A stretch of DNA of 64,000 nt from contig OX485806.1 in the NCBI GenBank assembly GCA_950295325.1, positions 30,194,001 through 30,258,000 on the forward strand, read 5' to 3'. The notes beneath the pieces are model-generated. The model was not told where the DNA came from and did no database searches. It worked only from the letters and a program-made list of their open reading frames with translations. Positions within the stretch are counted from its first letter, which is position 1. Each line of letters begins with the position of its first letter. Both the position numbers and the translations under genes were made by a program. Of the stretch, positions 24,895-36,022 are shown in pieces. This DNA is from Polytrichum commune. Taxonomy: Eukaryota > Streptophyta > Polytrichopsida > Polytrichales > Polytrichaceae.

Positions 24895-25985
24895 CCTCTC
24901 TTCACTCAAAACTTTTGGATGATCTGGATGCATTGAAGCATTGCACCCGAAGAACATCGCCAACGTTAATCAGTCGAAGATGTCATCGGTTTGAATTCCT
25001 ACAGTGCTTGTGAACAATGGTGTATCAAGTAAGGCCATGTGCACAGGTGTTATGCTGTAAATGTCATACTTGCCTTCAGGGGATCAAAGCTGGTTTTGGG
25101 ATACTTTTTCTTTGACTTGCAACAAGAGAACTTGAAAACAAGTGAGGACATATTGTTCACTCTCTTGATTCAACTTTTGATAATCTGGATGCATTGCACC
25201 CGAAGAGCATCACAAGTGGTAGATCAGTTGAAGATGTCATCGTTGTTGATTCCTACACTATTAGTGAATAATGGTGTATTAACTAAGGCCCTGTGCACAA
25301 TCGTTGTGCTCTAAGTCATATACTGGCCTTGGGGTATGTTGGTTTTGGGAAACTTTTTTCATTGTCTTGCAACAATGAGAGTAGTAGAAAAACAAGTGAG
25401 GAGTGTTTGACACTCTATTGACTTCAACTTTTTGATGATCTAGACGCATTGCACTGCACCCGAAGAACATCACTACTGTTCAGTCGAAGATGTCATCGCA
25501 AGTCCTGGAGTGAACTGGTGTATTAAAGGTCATGTGCACAAGTGTTATGGCCTACTTGTACTCGCGTTCGAAAGATATATTTTTTTTCATTGGCTTGCAA
25601 CACGAGAACATGGAAAACAAGTGGTCATTATTCACTGTCTTGACTCAAACTTTTGATCTGGATGCATTGCACCCAAACAACATCACCAACATTCAGTCGA
25701 AGATGTCATCGACAAGTCCTGTAGTGAACAATGGTGTAAGGCCATGTGCACAAGAGTAATGCCCTACTTAAACTTGTTGGTTTAAGTGGAACATGTTGGT
25801 TTCGGGACACTTTTTTTGCAAAAACATGAAAAATAAGTGAGCATTTTGCACTGTGTTCACTCAAACTTTTGAATGATCTGGATGCATTACACCCGAAGGA
25901 CATCACCAACGCTCAGTCGACGATGTCATCGGCAAGTCCTGTAGTGACCGATGGTGTAGGGCTATTTACACAAGAGTAATGCCCT
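24895..25985 (+). repeat. ~220-260-bp tandem repeat, five units, 5' of the receptor kinase
   Basis: Each unit contains GATCTGGATGCATTGCACCC, a CAGTCGAAGATGTCATCG motif and GGCCATGTGCACAAG. The shared GATCTGGATGCATT point falls near 24918, 25177, 25436, 25655 and 25877. Units differ by small insertions and substitutions. The array stops about 80 bp before the first coding sequence of the receptor kinase, so it may be part of its promoter or 5' intron. Confidence 0.85.
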
Positions 25986-26061
25986 ACTCACAAATCTGGG
26001 ACACTTCAAGTTTTTCATTGTTTAGAGGTAACAAAGAGAACATGTCAACCTGATGAGCTGA

Positions 26062-29000
26062 TGGGTGTCGGAGGGTTGTGATGCAGCTGCTATTCTTGCC
26101 CAACTGAGGGACATATGGAGCCCAGCATCCAGCATCCCGAGGCGGTGGGTGAACACCATCGATGCTTGCCATGGCCCATGGCCGGGCGTTGGATGTGCCC
26201 TCAATGACAAGCCATCAGTTCCATTTCCTTGTTTCATCTTGGACTCGAATTGCAGTGTCACCAGTCTGTGAGTGTCTGCACGAAGCTTGGGCTATAATTA
26301 TCCATCTTATATTCGTTTTCAGCGACTTATGCACATTTTTTACCATTGACATGATGTATGTGGTGTTTTCGTAGTTGCAAGTTTGGTTGAATTTGCAAAG
26401 TTAGAGTATTTGGTTCCCTTGAATTCAATGTTTATTTTGATCCACTGGATTACGAAGAATGCATTTCTTGGTGATATATCCCTGGACGTGTACAAAGATT
26501 GCACTACTCATTGACACGAGGTTGCATTATGGGATTTCAGGAAAATTCCAAACGGCAACTTGACAGGAGAAATTCCTCTCATTCTTGCCGGCCTCTCTGG
26601 CCTTCAAACCTTGTAAGACCCGCGCCTGCATTACTTGCTCAAAAATCTCTTGTCTGTCGAATGCTATGAGTGTATGGGTTCAGGGATTAGGGTTTGTGGT
26701 TTAGCGAGTGCAATGCATGCTTTTCTTATGCAGTGTGGTTTGAATCTGACTCGCCATTGACATCAATGCCAATATTGCACAGTGATTCATTCTGCCTTGG
26801 TTCTCTCACAAGCAACGTCGACGGTTCTTGAAGGACGCTTTGTCTGTCAATTGCTATGGGTTCAGAGGGTTCAGGGTTTAGCGTGTGAAATGCATGCTTT
26901 TCTTAGTCAATGTGGTTTGGATCTGAATCGCAATATTGGCATCATTGTCAATCTTGCGCCGTGATTCACTTTGCCTTGGATTTCTCACAAGCAACGTAGA
27001 TATTTCTTGAAGCACGCTGTCTGCCGAATGCCATGAGTTACGGGTTTAGGTTTAGGGTTTAGCGCGTGAAATGCAATGCGGTTTGAATCTGACTTGCGGT
27101 TGACATCAATGCGAATATTGCACCGTGATTCGTTGTGCCGTGGATTTCTCAAAAGCAACACCGACGGTTCTTGAAGCACTCTCTGTCTGTCCGGTGCTAT
27201 GGATATAGAGGGTTCAGGGTTTAGCGCGTGAAATGCATGCTTTTTTTATGCAAAGTGGTTTAAGTCTGACTCGCAATATTGACATCAATGTCGCCATTGC
27301 ACCGTGATTCATTCTGCCTTCGTTTTCTCACAAGTAAAGTTGACGGTTCTTGAACCACTCTCTGTCTGTCGAATGCTACGAGTGTATGGGTTGAGGGTTT
27401 AGGGTTTAGCTCGTGGAATTGTATGCTTTTCTTAAGCAATGTGGTTTGGGGATCTGACTCGCAATTTTGACATCAATGTCAATATTGCAACGTGATTCAT
27501 TGTGTCGTGGATCTCGATGGCTCTTGAAATCAGGCTGAATACATAGTTGGGTGGATTTTGAAAGCAGGGACCTACACGGGAACTTTCTCAAGGGCAGAGT
27601 GACTCCGGAACTACTCAATAGCTTCCCCAGCCTCTCTCTCCTGGACCTCTCCTCGAACTACTTCAATGGAACGATCCCTCAATTCCAAAATGCTACACTC
27701 GGCTACACATCATGGACTTACAACTGCTTCTCAGCAGAGGTTGACTGCCATCTTGCACCGAAGATGCGACCCCTCGCAGATTGCGAACGCGTCACATCAA
27801 TACAACTCCAGCCCTGCAATTCCTGGACACGGAGCCATCCATTGCTATTCATCATCGTCCTGCTCATCTGTCCAACCACGGTAATTGCACTCCTCTCGGG
27901 GATTGCATTCTACTACTGGAGGAAGAGATCCTTACTCGCTGCCAACTTCTGGCAGCTCAAATCTTCCATGCGAGCAGCCATGGATGAGCCTTCCAATCAA
28001 AACATATGTAGGCAATTCACATACCAAGAGCTGGATGCTGCCACAAATAGCTTCCATCATAACTGCCTCATAGGAGCCGGAAGCTCAGGGTTCGTGTACC
28101 AAGGGAAGCTGGATGATGGAACCACGGTGGCCATCAAGCAGATTGATACCCGAAACTCAGGGATGTTGATCAACGATGAGTTTTGGAACGAGGTTATGGT
28201 GAGAGGCTCCATTAAGCATCCAAATGTGGTCACATTGAGGGGTTTTTTCAAGGGCATAGGTGGAACTGACCCCATGTTGGTGTGTGATTACATGCCTAAT
28301 GGATCGGTTTTGGATGCTCTCTTGAGTGATGAGTCTTTGTTACGATGGCCTCGGAGGTTTAGCATTGCCCATGGAGCTGCGGTTGGGTTGGAGTACCTCC
28401 ATGAGCATTGTACACCTCCTATCATTCATGGCAACATTAAGCCGAGCAACATCCTCCTCGACAGGTACCGAATTTCCTCTTGATGAAGTTACAAAAATAC
28501 TAAACCCTCGTCATGATTGCCGGTTGAGTTAATCATCTTCCATACCTAAAACTTTGCGTCAAGCTTGTTTGGGAATATCTGCATGAACATTGTACACCTT
28601 CCATAATTATTCATGGAAACGTCAAGCCTAGTGACATTTCTCCTTGACAGGTCTAGATTTACTCTTGATGAAGTTACAAAAACTACTAAACCTTGTCATG
28701 TTTGGTGGTTGAGTTGACCTTTCATACTTTGCGTCAGGCTAGGTTTTGGAATATCTTCATGAACATTGGATTACTCTTGATGAAGTTGCAAAAACTACTA
28801 GAATTTGCCATGATTGTCGGTTGAGTTCATCCATACGTAACATTCCTAAGTAGCCTATTTAGGTTTTGTTGCAAATGGAATAACTCTCAGGTAGTCGAAT
28901 AACCTAAGAATGGTCCAATGTGGGATGCACCTAAGGGTGATCCCATTTGGAAGCACGCTTGTGTCCGAAGGTAGGCAACAATGAGCTGTCGACTAATGAG

Positions 29001-30615
29001 AGCTATGCCACTTGACTATGGATGTCATCAAGGACCTTGAATCTTGAAAATATTATTCTTGAAGCTAGAATAGAAAGTGAATGTCCTTCCACATGCTTAA
29101 GAATGCTATGTACTTTGCGTTGAGCTTGATGGATTGGGTTCTGTGATTGTTGCACAGGGATCACACAGCGCATGTAGGTCACTTCGGGTCTGTGCGAGTT
29201 GCGAAAGTCTCACAACGAACCCTGGTGACAACTTTAGGATTTGTGGATCCTGAGTACGGGGTGACAGGAAAGCTGACGGAGAAGAGTGATGTCTTCAGTT
29301 ATGGCATGCTTCTGTTGGTTCTTGTCAGTGGCCGGCGCATGCTGGAATCCCATCCTTCAGGTAATGAATTGTTTCAGCCCATACCACAAGCTGAATCTGC
29401 ACTTTCTGTCTTGAACAAAGCCAAGATCAAGACTCATTTACTCCCTGAAATTGGACGCTTCTCCAGGATTGTGGTACCCAAATGTGTTGTTTTGCATTCA
29501 ACATCACTGATTCCACCCATAGAATTCTTAAGTGGTGTAGTGGGTGTTCTACCTAGGTAAACATGTTGAAGAGTATACACTCAGTGAGATTCGTTTGGGC
29601 AAGATTCTTTTTAAGTTGAGTCTTGGTAGATGGGAGAAGGCTCTGTCCGAAAATAGGTAACAATGACGTGTGCCACTTGACTATTCTTGGCATTCATTGC
29701 ATGTAATCAAGGACATTGATTCTTAGGAATTTATAATTGAAGCTAGAATAGAAAGAGAACGTCCTTACACATGCTTAAGAATGTACCCAAATGTGAAATG
29801 CTAACTCCTATTATGTTCTATTGGCATGTGACCTCCCAACCATGGACACATGTTGAGGAGGCTAGAGCAATACTCACATCAAGAAAAGAGAGTCACCCCT
29901 TGCTCTCCTCCTCTGTTTTAGTACTCCCCCTTGTCTCCAATGAGAGATCTACTTTCCACTGTGTCTCTAGTGAAAGAGAGCTATCAGTCTCTCAGTTCCA
30001 TTCTCATTGGAATAATGGGAGACTAATGCTAGAGAGCGATGAGTCTCTCAGTTTCATTCCCATTGGCCTAATGGTAGGTGATGCTAGGTACTGTGAACTG
30101 AGCCCATTCACACGTTACACCAATTGTGTTCTTGCATCCAACATGGTCACTACTTCCACTGTCCCGAATGTGTTGAGTTACATTGATGTGGTTTACCCTA
30201 CTTATCAATCACCTAAGTGTGCTGTTGAATCTATAACTTGCAGCATGATGAATGTACCTGTTCTGAATCATAGGTGGGGTGGTTCAAATGTCTATGTCAT
30301 TTTGCAGGAAAACCGCAGCTGCTCACATGGATGCAACTCCTTGCAAAAGCCGAGCTCTCGGAGCTTGTCGATCCATGCCTTGATGGGAACTATGACAAGC
30401 ATGAAGTGAGTTTGTGTGCACAGATAGTGCTCTTGTGCACTCGTATTCAGCCCGAGCTTCGACCGTCCATGTCAGAGGTGCGGCGAATCCTTGAAGGAAC
30501 CATGCAAGTGCCAATCTCAGGAAGCCTTGACACTCCTATGACATCTTCTCATGCCAGCTTTGTTTCAATGGGCCACTTGTCCGGCAGCTTCTATGGCACC
30601 AGCGAGAGCCTCTGA
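26062..30615 (+). CDS. LRR receptor-like kinase, probable pseudokinase; 5' end unresolved
   Basis: A plasma-membrane receptor-like protein. Visible exons are ≤26062-26267, 26541-26612, 27568-28464, 29158-29360 and 30308-30615. All junctions are GT-AG and keep frame, giving ~561 residues. Order: an LRR N-terminal cap (CDAAAILAQLRDIW, CHGPWPGVGC); about three LRRs, one in an exact 72-nt phase-2 exon as is typical of plant LRR genes; a cysteine-rich spacer; a membrane helix (PLLFIIVLLICPTTVIALLS); and a kinase domain. The kinase keeps the glycine loop (GAGSSGFVYQG), VAIK lysine, helix-C glutamate (EFWNEV) and NIKPSN asparagine. It has HGN in place of HRD and HFG in place of DFG, so it lacks both key aspartates and is probably catalytically dead but may signal by binding. 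HGN is known in some plant LRR kinases. No in-frame ATG lies downstream of a TGA at 26059, so a signal-peptide exon must lie upstream or the gene has lost its start. Confidence 0.8.
26640..27545 (+). repeat. ~170-190-bp tandem repeat filling a receptor-kinase intron
   Basis: About five units lie in intron 26613-27567. Each has a TCTGTC/CTGCCGAATGC start (near 26651, 26842, 27018, 27186, 27366), GGGTTTAGCGCGTGAAATGC, and a GTTTGAATCTGACTCGC stretch. The units carry telomere-like TTTAGGG text, but this is only one to three copies per unit, not a telomere. The array is unrelated to the one upstream of the gene. Confidence 0.82.
28395..28830 (+). repeat. Tandem duplication of an exon-intron border in the receptor kinase
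   Basis: The end of the third visible exon and the start of its intron (about 28395-28530) are copied in the intron at about 28570-28715. The copy is diverged: it keeps the catalytic-loop coding text, a TTGACAGGT border and GATGAAGTTACAAAAACTAC. A shorter third copy lies near 28745-28830. The copies are not in a usable splicing frame and look like relics of unequal exchange. Confidence 0.75.
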
Positions 30616-32076
30616 GGTCTATCATCAATTCCTCCTTGTTGTTGATTGAAGGACATTATTGGATTTGAGCTATCCCTCTGGTTTGTAATCTACTCACATT
30701 TGAATCAAAGAAGCTGTGAAGATCTCGTCGTGATCAACGTCAATAAGAGTATTACTGCACAGCATGACCACATCAAACATCGTCAACGTAAAAAAGAACG
30801 TTGCAAGGTCAGAAGATTCTACCACTCAATAGTAGGTAGATCAATTGAGCAAGCTGTGTTGATGATGATGATGAGTTCCAAAGCTCTGATGAGTCCCTTG
30901 ATTAGTTGCAATGATCTGGAAAACGCTTTCAAATTACAGATTCAATCCTTTCTTGTAGTTTCCTTATTAGCAGATGTGTGGATGAATGATTCACCCCTAT
31001 ACAAACACTGTATACTAGAATTTTGAAATAACTACAAGACCCACACTGTACCTTGACCAAAAGAAATGTGACATTCTTGAGGCAGAATGACTAGTGTCGT
31101 GAGGATATTTCTGTATTTCAATCTGCTGCAAGAGTTCTATAATCTGTCATCTCCAAGTGGCTTATGTGTATCAATTCATTTCTGAATGTTCAACATCTTC
31201 AACTCCGTCAAATCCAGGAGCAAGATCATTGTGGGTGTATTTTGTAGACCCAGGATCACGACTTGCAGTCTACCTATACAAAGCTTTCATGTCATTTGCC
31301 AGGTGATACAGAAGCATTTTTGACATTACAACAATTTGAGTGCGAGAAATGTGGCAAATTGCAAGTGCCTTATTTCAGTATGCATGGAGTTTCAAATTAC
31401 AGAAAGCATACAATATTAGCACATAGTGGAAGAGTATCAAACACTCGAGTGCAAACAAGACATTTATCTCCAAGAATATTGTGAAAGCACAAGTTTCTGA
31501 AACAGTGGAGTGTCAGAAAGATGCAAGTCGCTGCATCTGATGTAAAATTTGCAAATGGCACTTAAGTTTGACCAAATCCTAGAGGCGAGTGACCTCATGT
31601 AAAAGTCATGTCATCTTAACTAATGTCTCTATCTTCTCAGTCTTCACATTCTGACCTGTCTCTTACATATTCTACTCCTCTGGCCATTCTTGGCCAATCC
31701 TGCATTTAAGACCCGCAGAGCTATCCATGGTCCAAAAAAATGCAGTTCTTCAACTCTATTGATCTTTCCAGTAGTATTGTTAATCCATGTCATCCGCCCA
31801 ACTTCCGAGAACTTTGGTAACCTTAAAACTTGAAGGTTCCATGATTTTGGGTTGAGCTACAATCACCTAAGAAGGTATTCTTTTTCCATACCTTTCAATG
31901 GTTGCACTTCCTGTTCAGTTGGAGGAACCTCTCATTGCCTACCTATTTACAAGACCGATGACTAGCTTTAGTGTGTCCATACCAGGATGAAATGTGGAAA
32001 TTCACATGCTCAAAAAACTCACAAGCCAGTAATATGTTGTAGACTTGTGTTCACTGCTCTGACCACAAATTCCAAA
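30616..32076. other. Spacer between the convergent receptor-kinase and PP2C genes
   Basis: No gene was recognised. It must hold the 3' UTRs of both neighbours, which point toward each other. The plus-strand frames at 30646-31026 and 31263-31484 have no known domain. A CxxC pair (FECEKCGKLQVP) in the second is too little to call a zinc finger. Confidence 0.45.
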
Positions 32077-35000
32077 TTAAGATGATTGATCATGTGGTTC
32101 CCGTTGATTGCCTTCCATTGCCCCTTGTTTGAGCTTGCAACTGGCACACAAGAATGGGCCTTCCCATAGTTTTGCCGACTGGGAGAAGAATGATCCGGCG
32201 TGCACTGAAATTCCTGCATCAGCTTCCAAATTGCAGCGACAAATACCGCAATGGAAAAGACCATGTCCAGCATGCACAGATGCTTCTGGTCCCAACCTGA
32301 AAACCCAACTTTCAAGCTGTGTTAAAACCAGTTCGGTCATGCAGTTATGAGGACTGACATTGAGTTTACGTAGGGTAAATTATCCTACATATTTCAAGGG
32401 AATTATTTTGACACTAGCAAATTGAAACCACACGGACGTACACGTCGATGAACCGAAGTGTGAGACAAGGTAAGGAGAACCAAAAAGAAAGAAGAACAAA
32501 ATCGTCACTTATATCTTATGGTTACTTATTTTTTCCCCTATTAAGGGCTAAAATGGAGGCTAAAAATGTAACAGTTTCCAATAATACCATCTTTTCAGTG
32601 CTTTGAAAGAAGTGACTTACCTTTCAGGAAGTGCTGCTGACGTCTCCTCAAACAGTTCCTCCATAACATAGTCTTCAGTTATGTGAATTTCTTGAGGCTG
32701 AGTACAGCGCAATAACTTCATGAAACTGCTTGGCTTCTTGAGTGCTGGAGCAAATGTCCGAGAGCCTGGTGGAGCGATATCTACTATCAGACATGTTGTG
32801 TCATCTCTTAATCCACGAATCCTCAATGCCTCCTGCAAACCCAATTTCCAAATCCAAAGTTCACTCCAAGAATCAGAGTCAAGAACTTAAGAGACTAAAA
32901 GATTAATTTTCAAAAAACTGGTTGCAAACCTGGAAACTTCCTGTCATGCAAGTTACAATGGCAGCATAGGAAAAGCCCTAAAGATGGACTTAAATCTATT
33001 AAAAAAGCTATCAAAAGTAAGTTGCAGATCTAACCCCCAATTACACAAGTTGATAAGGAATGCAAATACCTTGTTAATTACATACAACAAATCAGCAGAT
33101 AGATGCCTTATAATCCGTGAAATTTGAGTGTAAAGCATAAATCTGGAAAATAACTCAGATTTGAGATCGCCCAAACTCCACAAATCTGTGGCTTATCAAG
33201 TAATTGTCCAAGCTGTGTAAACTGTATTTGGAATAATAATTTGTGAGCTCGGTTGTGTCTACTAACCTTCACCACATACTTTGCAGCAACTTCTGGTTGC
33301 TGTACCCCTCGGCAGCATCTTGCCGCCTTTGATGTCGTCACAGAATCCCAAACTCCATCTGAGGCTAGGATAAGCCTGCCTCCTGCAGGTGAGAGCTGGT
33401 GCAGGGAAATAGGAAGTAAAATCAAATATCCCTTAGTTATACTCCTTTACCACAAACTACCAGAGGGACATGCTGCTCACAAACCTAATCCATTCCTAAT
33501 TATTGATAACCTGTACAGCTATGTATACATGATCAAAGTATACATCAGAAAACATGATGTTCCAAGACATAATCCTTCTCAAAATAATCTTGGACTTCTG
33601 AGAACCTATGACGCTTGAGAAGATTGAACTTTCGACCTATTTCGCCATTAGTGTGATACCCTCTGTAAAAGAAGAAATTTGATTTTTAAAATTATCAGTT
33701 TATTCAGCTATGTGGCTGAACAACTAGCCAAACATAGGTTTTGAACTAACCTTGATCTGCTTAACATGAGGTACAGGAACTATGTACTCGCCAACATCCA
33801 TATCCCCAATTGATCTTGAGAGGCAAAGTCCACCTGGCCAAACTCGTAATGGGCCAACCTAGAAATTGTAAAGGAGACACAAGAATGTCAAATATCCTGC
33901 AAATAAATAGACTTTCGAAGGAAGTAAGAGACAGTTTTAGTGAATGGTCTACCATGACCATTGATATAGAATAGGGGCCTATCCAGAATGTGAAATGGTT
34001 ATGTTTCATGTCATCAGCAGCCAACTCTTAGCTGCAAAAGTTTGCACCTGAGTTTGATATGATTGAGTGGATGCTTACCTCAATTCCACCTGTAAGAGTT
34101 AGTTTAGCCACTTGTGCCCCACATGCTTTGATGCGTTCCCGCCTACAAATACATCCAGATAGGTAAATTAGTGACGCACAAGTTACATATAACCAGTCGC
34201 TCGCCCAAGTGAAGGGCAATTCCAACAATTCTTTGCGTTATCTATCCATGCAAAGAGGAGACAATTCATCTATAACCATTGGTTTACATCCAGGAGAAAA
34301 CTAGTTATGTCCCATAATGGGCGAGAGTTGATGAATGTATAGCTGCTATCAACTTAGCTCATCATCCACTCTCCTATCGCCTATTATGTAGTCCGTGGTG
34401 GTCGTGATAAGTAATTTTGATGAGGTTTCTATCACGATTGTATATGAGGAGGCATAATCACCCATAGTTAATGACCATGCCATGGCTTGACCACTTTGTC
34501 CAGAAATGGACACATGTCTCCCTGCCATTGGCTGTAGTAGGCACCCAATATCTACCTCATCCAAAGCAAACTTGTACAAAGAAGTCTAAACACTTCAAGG
34601 TATAGAAAGAGATATGTGCAAAATACTCACTCTTCTTCATTAGAATCCAGTCTGTGATCAATAGTCAAGGCCGTAACGGTTCCTTGGGCATCAAGTATAC
34701 AGCGAGAATCTCCAACACAGGCAACAGTGACTGTCCATCCATCCACAATCACTAGTGTAGCAGTTGTTCCTGAAGCTTGTCCTGAAGCCACCAATCCACA
34801 TTGTATAATTTCAATCTCCAGTAATTAATGGGAGTTGGGAGATATGAATGTAAAAGGAATTTAGCTGCAATATACACACCACACCAAGCACTCCAAGTTG
34901 CACAAAATTTAGCATCTGGCAAGAAAGACTGCCAATTTTGTTGTCCGAGGCACGATACCTAATTGCTGCCAATCACTGTCGGTCTTCACAAACCCTGCCA

Positions 35001-35868
35001 CCATCGCTCGAGGTAGGGCAGCCAACCACTCATCTCTACTGAGACTAGATGGAATCACCGACATAACATCCTTGAGCAAATTCTCCTTGGAATACACAGC
35101 AGCCGCATCTCCATTGTGACCATCGAATATCTGATCACAGACAAATTATGGTTATGTTAAAGAAAGAATGAAAAAACGATAATGCCTGTATTTTCCAACA
35201 ATGGCATGACTTAATTATAGGGTCTCTTCGCCCCCAGACCGCTGACTCAATTACGAGGTGGACACTTCCTGACGGCTGTAGCTGGGGCGACTTAATCACC
35301 CATTGTTCCTCCCTGCACTCTTTTCGGGTCCCTATGGCTTCGTATGTTTTTTACAAAGAAATATAGTTTGTTTCGTTTGTCTCAAAGAAAAAAAATATCA
35401 CCCATTGTTCCTCCTCTCCTAGGTTCCCAAAACTTTTAGATTGACTGGTTGTCGACCCGGTGACCCCCGCAATGAAATAGAATCACGGAATCGAACACTA
35501 GCATGGCTTTGGTGGAAAATGAAACCCACATCATTTCCAATTGTTATGAAAAAAATTCATTTATTGCGCTTACCAAATCCGGGAACCAAAAATAGATTTC
35601 TTGCTCACGTACAGATGCAAAAGTAGAAGAAGCAATGTACCACCGACGAGAATATGCCCAAAAAAGGCTATTTGGTATGACACGTAGGAAAATAATGATT
35701 ATGTGGGTTGCAGCAACTGTACCGCAAAAGCTGAGTAAGTGGAGGATTCATCGCCAGGTATTCTTTGACAATTCGTCTTGGCGAAAGCAAAGTCTTCGTT
35801 CTTTTTCACCTGCAATGCATCTCCATAAGACAAAATTGGAGTCTCTAGGTCAGGTTGAGTCGAGAAGC

Positions 35869-35902
<34 letters not shown>

Positions 35903-36022
35903 GAGTAACGAGCTTAACGGCATCATCTGCGAAGCGAGCTTCAAGCCCACCCCGTTCGAGCGCAACGCCAACCCATTTTGTGGGAAAGCTAAGGTCGTCT
36001 GCACTGGTTCACACATAGACAT
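32077..36022 (-). CDS. Protein phosphatase 2C with C-terminal CxxC tail, eight exons
   Basis: A metal-dependent Ser/Thr phosphatase. Exons: 36022-35723, 35130-34959, 34781-34631, 34142-34079, 33858-33751, 33395-33267, 32832-32621, 32296-32077. All borders are GT-AG and the joined frame is 451 residues with no break. Metal-site and core motifs in order: KKNEDF (73-78), DGHNG (103-107), SGTTATLVIVDG, VGDSRC, DHRLDSNEEERERI, LSRSIGDMDVGEY, LASDGVWD, RDDTTCLIVD. The tail has CGIC, then ISVHAGSFF, then WEGPFLCASC, a zinc-binding-like pattern. Length, motif order and tail match the plant subfamily of Arabidopsis At1g47380 (PP2C 12); this is from recall, not a search. Residues 41-51 are eleven asparagines encoded by a trinucleotide repeat. 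The ATG is the first of the exon-1 frame; the conserved start may instead be MMPLSSLL at residues 33-40. Targets and regulation are not shown by the sequence. Confidence 0.93.
35295..35414. mobile_element. Short retroposed insert with 18-bp target duplication
   Basis: ATCACCCATTGTTCCTCC occurs exactly at 35295-35312 and 35397-35414. The 84 bp between (35313-35396) ends in an A-rich tail (CAAAGAAAAAAAAT). A long exact duplication plus an A-rich 3' end is what LINE machinery leaves, so this is probably a 5'-truncated LINE or SINE or a retroposed transcript piece. It lies in the first intron of the PP2C gene. The source is not recognised. Confidence 0.8.
35871..35903. repeat. (TTG)11 microsatellite coding poly-asparagine in PP2C
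   Basis: Eleven TTG repeats on the plus strand read as AAC codons in exon 1 of the PP2C gene. Length change here would alter only the asparagine run in a non-catalytic N-terminal part. Confidence 0.95.

Noticed and set aside
31263-31484. Small CxxC protein
   Set aside because: A single CxxC with no further metal ligands and no conserved context.
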